From Homalodisca vitripennis (Eukaryota > Arthropoda > Insecta > Hemiptera > Cicadellidae): 64,000 nt of DNA. Under the pieces are notes generated by a model. That model had not been told where the DNA came from, made no database searches, and was given only the letters and a program-made list of their open reading frames with translations. Positions 29,401-43,600 of the stretch are shown one piece after another. Position numbers and translations under genes: made by a program. Every line of letters begins with the position of its first letter. Within the stretch, counting starts at the first letter, position 1. Location of the stretch: the NCBI RefSeq assembly GCF_021130785.1, contig NC_060211.1, forward strand, positions 23,421,001-23,485,000, given 5' to 3'.

Positions 29401-32400
29401 GCAACATTATTAACTCACTAGTTACTTACTTTGTGTATTAGCTTACTTCAGGAGGGTGCATAAGAAAACACAAGGGGTTCGTTAATGGATTTCTCAGCAT
29501 TCTGGGTATTCCTATGTTAAATTACAATTCTTAATTTTCATTGCCCTTGTACATCTATAGAATTTTCAGTAGAACGGACTGGAAACCATATTACAGTGGT
29601 ATTCGGTGAGAGTAGTAAGCATCCTTTTTCCACCATAATTCTGCACAATGGAATGGAATCTCACACTTTGTATGTAGTGCTTTTCAGTAAATACTTACAC
29701 AACACACGGAAAGTTTAGTTTATCTAATTAATACACTAAATAGTCGATTTTCATAGGAAAAGATGTTGTAAATTATCTTGTTTAGTAAGAATTAACTGAT
29801 AAAACATTTAACTGAGTTTACTTTATCCACTGACATAGATATATGTAATAAAAATGTTAAGATTGTAGGTAGATTGCTTGCTAAGTATATCTCTCATTAA
29901 TGGAAAGTAGAATAGAATATATGAATTGGTATTTTGGGTAGATACTACAAACACTAACACTATATCAATCCATACAAAAACATCTAATAAGATTAATTGT
30001 AAAAACATCATAAGGAAAACCTGCATTGCCCTTATTCAAAAATGTAAAAATATTACCTCTGAACAAATCTTTTTAGTTAGAAGTTTTGGGATTTTTCATG
30101 ATTAAAGAGGGAATGCACCTCAGTACTGTAACTCATATAGAAGTAGATTTAGAAATTCATGATTATAGAAAAAGTTCAAATAGTCAAATTTTTTTACTAA
30201 AAGAGTGGTTAATTTTTTAGAAAATCTTGAAAGTCTGATGAACATTCAAAAATAAATTGGATCCCACAGTCCTTGTCTGTGTAGTTTTATGAAAACAGTC
30301 CTTGACTTATGTTAAAGTAATATGATTGGTATATTGATGTTGAGTAATAAAAGTATTGATATTATTATTTTAACACTGGTATGTTTCTTTCTTAATCATT
30401 TATGAGCGTGACCAATTTCAGTATCCTAATCTTTAATGTTAAAAATGGAACCTCTAATCAAGCTTAGCCTTCTGAGATCCTTAATTTTCTCGTCATTAGT
30501 TACGAAGTCACTGTACATTTTATTTAAATATTCTGTTCTATTTAATTTAAAATATATTTTTTGTTTAAATAATACTCTCTCATAGTAATATTATTTTATT
30601 TTAATTTATTTAAGGAATGGTTATGTTTATATCAATGAGTGTTATACATCAAGTTTCCTTCTGTTTAGTTTAAAAAATGTACTTTTTATGTAACAAAAAA
30701 TAAATATTCTTGTTCTATTATTATAGATGAGAAACTATTTTGTTTCATTTCTGCATAGACAATTTATAGAATATGTAATCATACGTAATTATTCAAATTA
30801 TGAAACAAAGATTCCTGTATTTAATACTCTGCACAACATGGTACAAGTTTAAGACTTAGTTGGTAGAAACATTAAATTTATGTCATAATTAGTCTGAATT
30901 TTAGTGTAAGATTGGAAAAAAATACCAAAGTATTTAACTATGAATTCAGGCAGTGTTTTATGTCATATTATAGGGAATTATGCTCAAATTCAAGAATTTA
31001 ATTAATAGCACTTTTTTACCATGTAGTTTATATGTGTTTACATTTCTAAATTACAGAATTAGTTTATTAATTCAAGCGGATTTCCCAAATAAACACAAGT
31101 CTCAGCTTGGTTCAGCACGATTTGGTCTACAATTGAGCAGTAATAAAATGCTATTAATAATAAAAGAATCAGAACACTCAGGAAAAGAAAATGTATATTA
31201 CAGGGTATACAATACAAGCAAACTATAACATTTCATGGGTTTATGCACATGCTCTTTTAACTTGAAAACTAAATTGTTTTACGTCTTGAAATCTTTGAAT
31301 AATCGTTAAATCCATGTAGTATGTATGTGAATTTACCCTGGTCCAAGTAGTTCAGATAATGGACTAAGATTCTATTCAAAATGAAAAGCTTAATCAGTTC
31401 ATTACATTAGGAACTGTAAAAACTTCTTTATCATATAAATTACCATGAGTGGTTTTGATCAATTTTATACTACTACACATACTGTAGCTTTTTTGTAAAT
31501 TGTAGGAGAAATCTTGTCATTTAAGGTAAACATGCACCACTTTGTGGCTATTGCTGCAACCACTGCCGTCGATGCTGCAGCCTCAGATGCATATGCAGAG
31601 TGCATATTGCAACGTATGGCTTTGACCAGTGTAATGTGCAATACTCCTTTATAATGTGATTTTTATAAAATTTACTAACAAGAATTTATATCTGTGCTAC
31701 TTATTGAAGCGTTCTCCCTTCCCACTCTTTTATAGGCAAATAAATCTCTCTCGTTCATTATTGATTGTTGACTGCATAATGTGGTTTAGTAGACTAATAA
31801 ACTTTTTATTTACATTTTACTAAATTTAATACTATATTATGGAAATGTTACAAATTTTATTAATTAAAAAAGATGTTTTCCAATGAAGACCAAGTTTAAA
31901 AACTAATGTCTAATGTAATGTGTTGTAACTTTGTTTAGAACAAAAATTTAAAAATACTTCCGGATTTTTAAGGAGAGCTACCAAATTCAGCTGAACTAAG
32001 CTAATGGTTTAAAAACTAAACTTATTGAGGATGTTTTTAACACACTGTTATTTTGTTTAGTCTGAAAATGTTTCCAAAGCGCTCTAAGCCAAACATACTT
32101 GAAGCTTCAGCTTTGCCATTTTACACTGTGGAAATCGTGCATCAAGTTGACACGGAAGTGAAGATAGAGCTGAAAGAGAGCCAGGACGTCATTATTCTAG
32201 TCAACACCAACATAGAAAAGTTAGTTGTTTCAATATTAGAAGTTCTTGCGATTGTAAGTCCTCAAAAATTACAAAAAGTTAAGGAGATATGTTCCAATAA
32301 AAGATCTATTCAAGAAATAATGATCAGAACTAAGAACTGCAATTTTTTGGCACAAGCAAAGGATTCTCCGGTGCTTCTCAAGATGGAGAATTATCGATTA

Positions 32401-33299
32401 GAAATTGCTAGATTTCCAAGAGGAACCTTTCTCTGACCCCAAGCGTTTTAACAGTCTGCCGTATCAGAGTTAAAGACAGATCCAAGAAACTTGAATTGAT
32501 CCAAACGGAAATAAGAAAGGCAATAGCCGAATATTCCGAAGACGATATTAATAGCTGTAAGTCTTGGGCGATGTTTCATCGCAAACTCTGCAGCTGCAGG
32601 AGAGCATCCAAGTCCTCTATAAGTTCAAGAAATGCAATAGCTCTTCTAACAGACGACGGGAGAGAGTTTGCAATGGTGACCGGATCTGGGTGTCACATGC
32701 CTAACAGCTCTTCCATATATTGTCCTTCGCTTACTGCAATTATAAAGTCTTCTCAGAGGCATCAAAGTATTGTATTTGAAGCAGGCAGTGCATTCTCATT
32801 ACATCCGAAAGGTCCGTCTATATTGAGAAACGAACAAAACAAACTAATTTCCTCACTACTACACAAAGTGAACAACTCGCAAAGACTGCTTATCGGGAAA
32901 AAAACAGCTGAACTGTTGAAGAATTCAATCAAAGAGAGGGGAAAACAGAAGATAGCTATAAATAAAATAATGGAAAATGTGTTTTCAAAAGAGTCATTAA
33001 TATCGTTTGCGTCCACAGCACGAAACGAGGAACTAAAACTGTTATTTCAGCCTTGCTGTAAGGGTGGGTTAGATATTGGTCCGTTTATTTTACGACCTGA
33101 GAAGGTAAAACCCAAACAAGACTATTCGAGTTTGATTTCCTCCTGGAGATGTGAAGACGATGCTTTCCCGCAGATGATGAAGCAAGAGGAGTCCATCATG
33201 ACTACTGCCTTGATCAAACAAGATATATTCACATCGGAAACCAGAACCAAAATGAAACAATTTCTTCTCAGTGATAACCCAGGTGTAAAACATTACTAA
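26457..33299 (+). CDS. Unrecognised four-exon gene, frameshift in last exon
   Basis: Exons are 26457-26684, 28933-29007, 29238-29356 and 32061-33299. All are bounded by AG/GT (last exon: AG acceptor and stop), and all junctions are in phase (0, 0, 2). The start ATG follows an in-frame TAG two codons earlier. Exon 1 is charged and helical (LKKELKALAKAEG). Exon 3 reads LHKLIYTKGEVDVEKVVCLH. The last exon is Ser/Lys-rich. Frame 1 stops at 32436; an overlapping frame opens at 32412 and continues 287 codons beyond that to the end. No GT lies in the overlap, so an intron cannot explain it. A one-base loss (real or assembly) does. About 510 codons in all. I do not recognise the family, and no signal peptide or membrane segment is visible. 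Confidence 0.65.
26711..27070. mobile_element. Second copy of the 'acagggtgttc' element, in intron 1 of the unknown gene
   Basis: It starts 'tacagagtgttcacaaaagg' 27 bp after the donor of exon 1. It aligns over about 350 bp to 20449-20820 with shared landmarks. No coding capacity. Confidence 0.7.
27590..28810. repeat. Intronic repeat cluster, including a ~130-bp direct duplication
   Basis: 27590-28080 repeats the 'aaaatttcaa...tcattctcgagatatc' motif series also seen at 22850. The segment 'ccaggagtcaagtctgagac' occurs at about 28383 and again at about 28698. Both copies continue through 'ggaataaaaaggaagg' or its variant to 'cctaccacagctacg', about 315 bp apart. Confidence 0.65.
29357..32060 (+). 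other. Intron 3 of the unknown gene
   Basis: AT-rich. A short GC-richer open stretch at 31531-31653 reads MHHFVAIAATTAVDAAASDA on the plus strand. It could be a scrap of a transposase, but it does not join in phase to exon 3. Otherwise nothing was seen. Confidence 0.45.
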
Positions 33300-33379
33300 G
33301 GTTTTAATACTTGAGTGAACAATTAATACAGCGTGAGTTTCATTTGTTAAAAAAAACAAGATTCACTTTTTATTTCAAA

Positions 33380-33385
33380 AATAAA
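33380..33385 (+). terminator. Polyadenylation signal AATAAA of the unknown gene
   Basis: AATAAA lies about 80 bp after the stop codon of the gene ending at 33299. Confidence 0.5.
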
Positions 33386-33562
33386 ACAATACTTTCAGAA
33401 TTACCAAATATTTTGTTTTTTGTATTATACACTCTAGTTATACCTAATTCATCCTTTTAGATATTAATTAATCATAACAATAATTAACCAATTTTAACTT
33501 AATTCTGATACCATAGTCAGGAACTAGGATCTGCAAAAATACTTCAGGATTATTATTTTTTA

Positions 33563-33612
33563 CTAGCTGTTACCCATGGCTTAGCACACAATTTTTTTGT
33601 TTTAAGATTTAA
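33563..33612 (-). mobile_element. Solo transposon end, reverse copy of the 6030 terminus
   Basis: 'actagctgttacccatggct' followed by 'tagcacac' is the reverse complement of a diverged version of the terminal motif ending at 6032. Confidence 0.45.
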
Positions 33613-33944
33613 CATTGTTTCTGTGGGGCTAACACCACAATAGTCACCAATACAGTGACTAAAAAAACAATTAATGAAGCCAACAATTATATGTTAATAT
33701 CATTCTCCCTCAATAACTTGTACATATGTCACGATAATTTTTTTGATTGTTTACAAAATATATGAAAAGAAAAATGAGTTTTAACTGTAACAGTTTGATA
33801 ATTGCAAATAATGTCCACAGAATAAAATTATAGAATCACTAATTTTTATGATAATAATGATTATAATACAAAATGATATATTGATATTCTACATGAGATT
33901 TTCATTAATAAAAACATGTTATAAACATGTGCTATGTTGCTGTA

Positions 33945-34160
33945 AATGGTGCAGTGTAGCGGTTATCACAAGATAACTGAATCACACTACGTTGAGCATG
34001 GCTGCTGCTTGGATGGATTTTGTCCTTGCAAGCAGCCCGCCTGCCCGGCCATTTGTGGTAGTTCAGAGTCAATTTCAAACCGTTGATCACCAAGTTAAGT
34101 ATTATTAGACTGGGCTTCTTAACCCTAACTTTGCCTGGTTAAATAAGACATCCTTTACTT
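33945..34160 (+). repeat. Possible tRNA-derived SINE remnant
   Basis: 'ggtgcagtgtagcggttatc' resembles the 5' (box A) part of tRNA-derived SINEs. It is followed by a GC-richer body and a T/A-rich tail. No convincing box B is present, so this is tentative. Confidence 0.3.
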
Positions 34161-34448
34161 TACTTGAGACTCCATGAAAATTTAGAAACAAGCAATAATT
34201 CCCATCTTAACTGCTATGGAACACTGATAGGAGAGGAGGAGAGAGGAATAAATAAGGTGTAAAGTCCTTCCAATAAATCATAGTGAACTGAGGATTGTGT
34301 CATATGTCAGTTGAATGATTATTATTCTAAATCTACAATCCATCTTAAGCGAAGAAGTCATCTTCCCTTCTTCTCCTTCCTCCACGCAGTGGGATACACT
34401 TATTTGAGGGAGATCCAGCACAACACAAATACAGCGATTGATCAGTGC

Positions 34449-34454
34449 TTTATT
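34449..34454 (-). terminator. Candidate polyadenylation signal of lipin
   Basis: AATAAA on the minus strand lies about 240 bp past the lipin stop codon at 34695. Confidence 0.45.
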
Positions 34455-34694
34455 GCATTTCATACAACACTGATGATAACACAAAAATTAATAACTGTAT
34501 ATAAAAATAAATGTACAAAACTGAACAGTCTTTACAAGATGAAAATACTGTGCACTAACCAATAAAATTACAGACGCACAAGTATCGATATAGCACCACG
34601 TACAAACAAAGTCCTTGGTAACAGTAATGGCAAAATCTATGGGAAGCGCAACAATACTAATTGCAGAAAGTCTTATTGGGAGATTCTTGAAAGC

Positions 34695-37600
34695 TTAGAG
34701 AGCCGGGAGGTCCATCTCCGGAATGGGTTCTCGCCAGTAGACGAACTGCGAGAAGTCGTCGAGAAGGGCCCCTCCATCTTGCTTGGTCGGAAACATCTGG
34801 TCCACAATGTAGGTCATGTTGGAATACCTGGACAGATCATAGCTATGAGTTACTCACAGTCGAGAGCACACATCCACAATAAAAATAAAAATAAATTCTG
34901 CAAAACTTAAAATATAATTTAGGCAACTCCAAACTGTAAATCCTTCCCTCAGTGTTCAAATAAAAAAAAAATCAAAACAATTTAATATTTTCAGATTAAT
35001 TTACACAATATAAAAACATTGGAAAACAGAAATAATATCGCCTAATCTATTTAATGACATACAATTGGTTTTCTGTAAATTTATAAAATAATTTTCATCT
35101 CTCTAATATTATTATTAAATCTACATTTCAATCAGATGTAGATAGATTGGCAAGTAATAATCATATTTTTTATACATTACTAAACATGTTTTTTTTTTCC
35201 GATTAAGATTGCTTTGTTAAATTGTAAAAAAGGTTTATTTTTATTTTTAGAGCACCTACTACTTTGATATATACTCAGTTTCTATGAGCATAGTAGAGAC
35301 CACTTTATATCAAATGCTGATTTTTAATACTCTTTTTTAAAAAGAATAAGAGATATAATTCTATCACCTTTATAAAAATCTAAACATTAACAAGAACATT
35401 TTTGAAAACACAAGAACTAACTGCCCAACATTTATGTAACAATAAGGATAACACATTTTTAACAATGATACCATATTGCACTATTAAAATGCCTTCACTG
35501 CTGAAAATTTTCAAACACCAGCCTTATTCAATGAAGAATTCTCAATTAAATGTGATTAAGTACACAAACAAATATAATGAGAACATTGCCGGATAATTTT
35601 TACTATAAACTTTCTATTTTCATTAAACATTAAAATAATGAAACATCTAGCTATGTTTACAAATTTCGTGTTGAAATATTGTTATGAATATTGATTTTAT
35701 AAATTATTCAGTGTTTACAAGACAGTTTAACTTCACAAAAACACAAAGGGAGGAAAAACAAAACTGTTATAATAAAAACAATCAATTCTTGATCAAAATT
35801 TAAATTTTATAAAATCCAAAACCTGTTTTTTTTTATAGATATGCTAGTTTTACAAATTTTAGGTTAGAAATTGTATTATATACAAACTACTACTACTGGC
35901 TAGTATTAGTTAATTGGAACATTTACAGTATGTTAAGGTTTGTTTGTTGCTAAAACAACTACGGATTTGTAATTGTATGGAACTTTAATTTAAAAGTGTA
36001 TGTTAAAATCGTTATATACAGTACTAAGTTTATTTTAGTTTCAAGTGTGTAACTGAGTTTTGTGTAAAAGTGTAAAACTGAGTTATGCGCTATTTTCAAA
36101 ACCTTTCTGTATTTATTGCAACATTTAATGACGTATAATTTTATGTTACATATATTTTTCATAACAGAATATCATGAATATTTAAAATAAAAGTGAGTGG
36201 AATGTAGATTTAGAAGTGACATCATGACCCTAAAATTGACAAAAGGTTCTATTGATTTATGTATATTGTATCTCCAGTCCTACATGTATTAAACACCACA
36301 GACATTTCACAACAAATGGAGTAAAATTTGGAAGACAACACATGATGTCAGAGACCCAATATCCAGAACAGAAGGACGCAGCAACAACACTTACATGAAA
36401 CTACATTTACGGTAAGTTAGCGGCGAGAGTGCGGACACTGTTATGTTCGGAAGGACCAGGTGACTAAAGCTCATGCTGGGAGGTTGGCAAAGCTGATAGC
36501 TCATCGGCTTACCCAGTTATAACTTAACAAAATAAGATGAGACAGCCCAATAATACTGGTTCACAGCCATCAACTTAAAAGTGGATCTATACGCTAGCCG
36601 GCAATCTGCGGCGGAAACAAATCGTTCACGATACAACTCTGCCCTGAGTAACTGAAAACATAAAAACATAGAGTAACAACTGTCTCACAAACTGAGGATA
36701 ACCCCCCTCTCATGCAGTTATACTGTATATCCCAGTTGTATCAGAGCAATGAACTTACGAGGACTGGAAGGTCTGAGTCAATTCGTGCTTCAACTCCCCT
36801 CTGTGATTGATGGTGAATATCCTCACTATGGGTATCCCAACAGCCTGGTACGCCCAGACATCCTGAAACATTGCTCCGTACTAAACACTGTTCACATAAA
36901 ACACACAATAGGACAGAAGGGACAAGATTATCCACTGGTATCTGTTGACCTTTAACCCTTTCAGTGCCAAGGGTCGATGTAATCAACCCTCAAGCAATTC
37001 TGAAAAGTGCCGAAGGCCGATTAGATCAGCTTTTGGAATATTTATTATTCTGTTACTAATTGTTGTTGACATTGTAATTAGTCTCAAATTAAAGCTAAAG
37101 AAATGTACATTGGCATTGGAAATATTGAAACAGACATGTTAATATACGTACAAAATTGCATGAAACACTACAAGTACTAGTTATTCGTAATAATTAATTC
37201 AATTTACAAAATACCTACAGTTCTAAATAAAATTTTACTTACATTAATTTTATTTCCATATCCGGCATAGAACGGTTGACAATGGGCGGGAAATAAGGCT
37301 TGGATATCCCTCAAGCAAGATATTTTGAACTCTTCAGGTTTCTTTTCAATAACTTCTCTGTAAAACAGAAACAATACACATTTATATAATAATAATTGTA
37401 ATCTTACACCATTTTGTAAATTTAAAACAATTTTTTTAAGAACCTAAGATTTACAGACACTTCTTTAAATATTATTCTCCAATTAATATTTTAAACATGA
37501 ATACTCTCTTATATAAGAATCTGCAAATAAGTTAATTTCAGTTACACTCAGTTGCCAAAAATGTACCAAAAACAATACAAAATACTAAATGGTGATCACT

Positions 37601-40600
37601 ATGATAAATGGTAATTATATTTTATAGATATGTATAATCAAAATTTGGACCCATCCTTTACTACAATAGTAAAAATTAGAACCATTAAACACACATAAAC
37701 ATTAATGTAATTTTCTTGATTTTTTTATATTTTATATGGTGAATAAGTTTATCACACAATTTTCTACAATCACTAAAACTTTTTTAAATATTTGTGTTAA
37801 AATGACCAAACTCATTTTTTGCGAAATCCAAGATTTGAAATATTTTGTATAAAAAATAGGACATATTAATTTTTTTCAATTAAAGATTGAACTCATTTGT
37901 GAAAAGTCATTAAATAACGGTTAATTAATCAAGCGAGGACTGGCCTGTGTAGTACAATGTGCCAAAATGAACACTTACGTATGCAAAGCATTCAGAAGAC
38001 TGGTGGGGTTGAGCAACATCGGACCCTCGGGCAGGGAGAGATCTTCCTGCTTGATTGACTTGAGGTAGTCCCTTGTCAACCGGGACTGGCCTGTGTCAAA
38101 ATACCAACAATAAGTAACAAGGGTACGAATTAAAAATTTATTATTTCCTTATTAAAAAGAAAATAAGAAATCCAATAAAATAGAAGAAATAGTAGAAATT
38201 CTTTTGGTAATAAATAAGAAATCCATACAATGATATCTACAACAACAACAACCTCCTTTCTGATGATCCCTTGGAGATAAATCTTTTAAAATGTGTAGAG
38301 ATTCTCTCCACTTAAATGAATCGGCTTTTTTGCTTGTATGACTTTAGAATTCAAATTTTGTTAGTATATCATGTGATAGTTTGCAGTCAAAACAATTTTT
38401 TATGTATATATGGCATATTTTTGGCGTGTGAAATTATTTTAAATGGGTTACCTATTATTTTAAATCCAAGTTTAAATCAACCTTCTTAATCCATTCAACT
38501 AAACTGAGATTAATTAATTCAACTTGAATATAATAATAACAAACTTCACTTTCTACATTCTTTATTGATAGTGTGAAAACGTATAAAATATGGAAATAAG
38601 AAAAACCACATGTTGGACACACATGATAAAGAAAATCCTTTGTGAACCTACCGATAGCTCTAGCAGACAAGTAGAGTAGCTTGTATCCATTGTCCTTTAT
38701 CTTGGTAAACAGCTTGGCAACTCCACTCTGGGCCCAGTCCTTGCCCACAATAGGCAGAATGTGACCCAAGACATCAGACCTTGACAACACAATTACAATG
38801 CCTGATTAGTTAACAGTTATATTAAAACCCAAACACAATTGAGTGAGTGACATCTTACATCAACATAAAACTGCGCTGGCCATATCTAACCAGCCACTAT
38901 GTCTGTCTATAAATGCTAGCTTATTTTATGTTGATTTATTATATGGAGCAGAGACGTGGACGTGGACTAAAAATGATTTAAGCAGATTGCAAGCTGCAGA
39001 AATGAGATTTTTAAGAGGGATAGAGAAGACTACAAGAAGAGATAGAATAAGGAACGAAATAACCAGAGAAAGATTGAAGGTAGTTTCACTGCAAGAGACA
39101 ATGGAAGGAAGAAGAATACAGTGGATGGGGCATGTGAAGAGGATGGGAGATAATAGAATGCCTAGAATAGCACTGGAGAAGGAGGAAGGAGGAAGAAGAC
39201 CAAGAGGAAGACCGAGAGGAAGATGGGAGGACCAAGTGTGGAAAGACATAGAGAGAAGGGGACTACAGAAAATACAGGTGGAGGAAGAGGAGACCTGGAA
39301 TGAGAGACAAAAGTGGAGGAGGCTGTGTACGACGACCCGTGATAACGGAAACGTCTGATGATGATGATGATGATTTTATGTTGATCTGGTAGGTGCTGCG
39401 ACCTATACTCTTTCTGTTAAACTACTGGTGATCTGTTACCATTTACAAAAGATTCCATTTTCGTCCATGAATACTATGAAATTTGTATTGTTTTTATGGT
39501 ATTGTCAGTCAGAAGTGACATATTTCAGCAGTAAAGTTAGCTCAGTAGACGAAATAATCACATAGGCCGAACATTAGAACACAGCAGTTGGTTGGCAAGA
39601 CAGGTTACTTTAATGCCAACCTCCATCAGAAAAAAATACGCACAACAAATAGCAAAAAAGTGACAGTCAGATATGGCCATAACTTGTATTTTCGATACAA
39701 AATTACAAAGAAATATGTTGTGTCAATTAGGTCTGAACAAAAGTATATTATCATTTGGAATGCATCAAGGAAATCAGTTCCTTGTATTCGTTCAATATAA
39801 ACATTAGATAAATGAATAACATTATCAAATTTGGCAATTATCAAAATGGAGAGTCAGATGGAGATGAGACTTACAGTTAGTTTTCTGTCAGTCAAATCTG
39901 ATCTTCAAGGCAGCCAATTTATTCAAATATGATTGCTAGTCAATTTACTACAACAAATCTTGATGCTCTAAAAAGGACTTTAATATATACAACCCTTTTC
40001 CATTTTTATAATATAGTATAAGTATAGAATACTACAGTGAAATAAAAGGAATATATCAGTATAGAAGACTTTGGAATCATTCTTTGAGCAGTGATCTCTG
40101 ACCTCCCAAATCCTCGTTTTTTAATTTAGAGGTGATGTTGATTTTATTGTTAGATGAAATTATAGCTAGTATTTATTGATTTTATTCAGCACTAACATAG
40201 TTTTTATATTTATCAAGTTTTATTTAGCAACTAATACACCTAATAAAACTTTTTTACTTTTAAGCAATCAAATTTTCTCATTACTCGATTAAAAATATAT
40301 ATATTCGAATGGTGGACATTCTTACTTTGTAATAGTTCCATCAATGTCGGAGACTACAATCTTATCATCGTATCTCCACTTGAAGAGGAAACACTTGCAG
40401 CGACTGGTGCCCTGATACGCAGTGGTAACACTGAACACTATCTCGTTGGCTCCATCTCGGAGATTCAAACTGGCGATCTGCTCAGACGTTAACCTGAGAG
40501 TCTTGCGGAACTTGTCTGAGCCGAGACTGAAGCGGCCGTCCTTAGACAGGGGTATACTGAGGCTCTGGGACTTGAGCCTCTTGCGCTCATTCTCCGAGTC

Positions 40601-43600
40601 CGAATCCGATGAGTTAGTACCTTGATCTCCTGTTGCGAACCTGAAAATGATTAACAACACAAACTTAATATGACTTCACATTCTGTTGATTATCAACTAA
40701 TCGCATTCTGACAATCAATTAAACTTTAATTTAGTAAAAATATTTACCAAAATTGAGTACATTAAAAACTCAATCATTAAAAGTAATCATAATCAAAAGG
40801 TGTTATGATGAAAAACATATATTAATACAGTAGATAATACGTTACCAATTGTAAAATATTACACGATAATGAACAAATATTGCATCAATGAACATTCCAC
40901 AATTCTCTTTTCTGCTTTTTAAATTTAATGTCAATTATTATGGTATTTAATAATTTTTATTAAGAAAAAATAAATATTATTAACCTTCACACCAATTTAC
41001 TACTTCCCCTAATTTCCTAAAATTTGTAGTTCAGATACTGGTACATGGTTTACTTACACTTTATCATCTAAGAAAGGATCTGTGTCTGGTTTGGGAATTT
41101 CATCAGATTCCTTATCTTTTCCAGCATCTCTGAAAAATAACGGTTAACTTTTACTAATACTTTAACAATTGTCTATACTGTTACATGACAAAAAGTATGT
41201 ATGAGCTAAACACTTAACAATCATTGGCTTTACTCTTTTCTGAGCATCACCTAATGTACTTTTTATGATTTAATTTAGACTGTTCAATAGCTAATTAACG
41301 AGGCAGGTGTACTCACAGACTACTAGTGACACTGACAACGGCGGTGGCGCTGGCCGTAGTGGTGGGGGCAACAGCTGAGTCCACCGCTGTCTGATCCATC
41401 AATCTCTGATCATCTAGCTTTCCATCTACAGGCTCTGCAAAATTGAATGTACGAATATGAAAACTTCTGACCTAAATTTTGCAGATTGGAGATTAATTTT
41501 ACCATATAAAAACTAGGTATGTCAATTTGGTTTATTATCAGATTATTATAAGTAATCTTTAATCAAATTTAAAATTTCCCTGACCTGCCTGTGGCGCTCT
41601 CACGCCCCAAGTGAACCAGGAGCTGTAACTGCGGCGCGAGTGGCGTTGGTCAGTCACAGACACCCCAGGTGGCGTAAACTCTGCACACAAGCTCGACACT
41701 ACCTCCTGCACACGTAAACTTTCAGTTAAACCTCTGCACATTCTAAGTTGGAACCAGTACTAAATCGCCAGTTTTTTATTTCTACCAAACTCTCACAGCT
41801 TTGTTATAGCTTTAAATAATTTATATTTACTTCCAAACGTGTCATTAATTTTACGTCCAATGTATTAATTTTGTATTCAGAAAAACTCGGAAGTCTCACT
41901 CAACATCTCAGAGATTTCGTAATGATTTAAACATTTTCTCAGGTGAAGATTTTATGTACTCTGCTTAAGAGCAGAATGGAAGTAAAGAGCTCTATATATA
42001 TATATACTTGGGAGAGGAAATGGGCAGATACGAGCAGTGGAAGAAGACTGTGTCATATGATCTTGGGAAGAAATAAGTTTTGTAAAAAATGATCGTTGAG
42101 ATATTATTGATGTTGGAAAGTGCTGTCATGTTGATGGCTTAAAAGAATCAACATCCAAGAAATGATTTTTCCTTCACAATGGAAAATCCAAACATTAACA
42201 AGAGAGGTTTAATACCTGAGGCAGTGGCTTCTGAAAAGCAGCAAGAGCCATAATGACCGGGCTGGCAGTGCGCCAGTTGAGCATCTTGCCGTCGATTCGG
42301 ACAACCAGGTTAGGGCTGGTAATGAGTGTGGGGTTGGCAACGAACTCATCGTACGTGATGATGTGGTGCAAGAACGCCTCCTCGGACGGTGTGGATGTTG
42401 TAGTTAGGCCCCCACAAAGAGACATAGATATCTCACCATACGATCTGTAACGTAAATTAAAACCACAAATATGACACATGCTTCAAATTTTTTTTAAACT
42501 ATGATCAAAACACAGTTTTTTATAATTTTTGTAGCTATTTATATGTTTACTGTACCAAATTCACACTTCATATTATTTTCAAGAATGTAATTCCAATGTA
42601 ATTCGAGAACAGCTTATTTAACTACGTAAATTGAACGTTGACTTTATGTATGAGCATTTAAAATTCATTTTGTCACATAAAAAATACAACTCTATTGGAA
42701 AGATAAATCTACAATTAGTATATAATTATAATTTAGTAAACAATAATTTTCCGTAAAAAATTAGGTAAACAATTGTTTTAAATAATTATTTATTTTATTT
42801 AGATTTAGTTCAAAACTAAGGTGAAAGTATGATGCATTCCAATTTTTAAACATACATTAAAGTGATTTTCTTACATTATAACATAAAAAGAACTGTTCTT
42901 ACTCTACAAAAGCTATTAAACTTTTCAGAGTGTGCTGGCCATTTTTATTCCAACATAAATACCAAATGTATATATGTAACAAATGTATATGTATATGTTA
43001 CTTTCCATTTAATTTTAATTTTGAACTATATTACTTATTTTAACAGCGTATGGCTGTTCAATGTTATTGCTTTATCAAATTCAGATTGATACTGAAATAC
43101 GTTAAACTCACTTTTTAGGCTCCTCAAAGTCACTGTCAACTGACTTGGGGCCGCCAATGGCCCCCTCCACACTGTGGGGGGAGTGGGGGAGGGAGGGTCC
43201 GTTGCCACTCTCAGTATCCTCATCCTTCCCTTTGATTTCTGTTACATAAATTATAATTATTTATTTAGAGAATCATACAATTATAATTATAATTATTGTT
43301 ACATAAATTTATAATTTTTATTAAGAAATTATAAAAAATGTGTAACCTTAAACTCATTACAATGTTGAACTTGGCTAAATCTTATCACGAAGAATAATAA
43401 AACTGGTTTGAAATTTCATTCTATTATGACAAAACATCCCTTGCGAGAAGACTACTGTACCTGTGGGAGGGTGGGCCTGCTTGTAGTTGGTGGGGAAGTA
43501 CAGGGCCGCCACCTCGGGGTCCAAATCCTCCACGTTGATGTCTGACAGGTAGATGCCATCCTGTGCCTGCGATGGATTATGACGGATGTGCTTGGTCTTC

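Noticed and set aside
31531..31653. Ala/Thr-rich short frame, possible transposase scrap or missed exon
   Set aside because: Does not join in phase with exon 3 of the unknown gene and is too short to identify.
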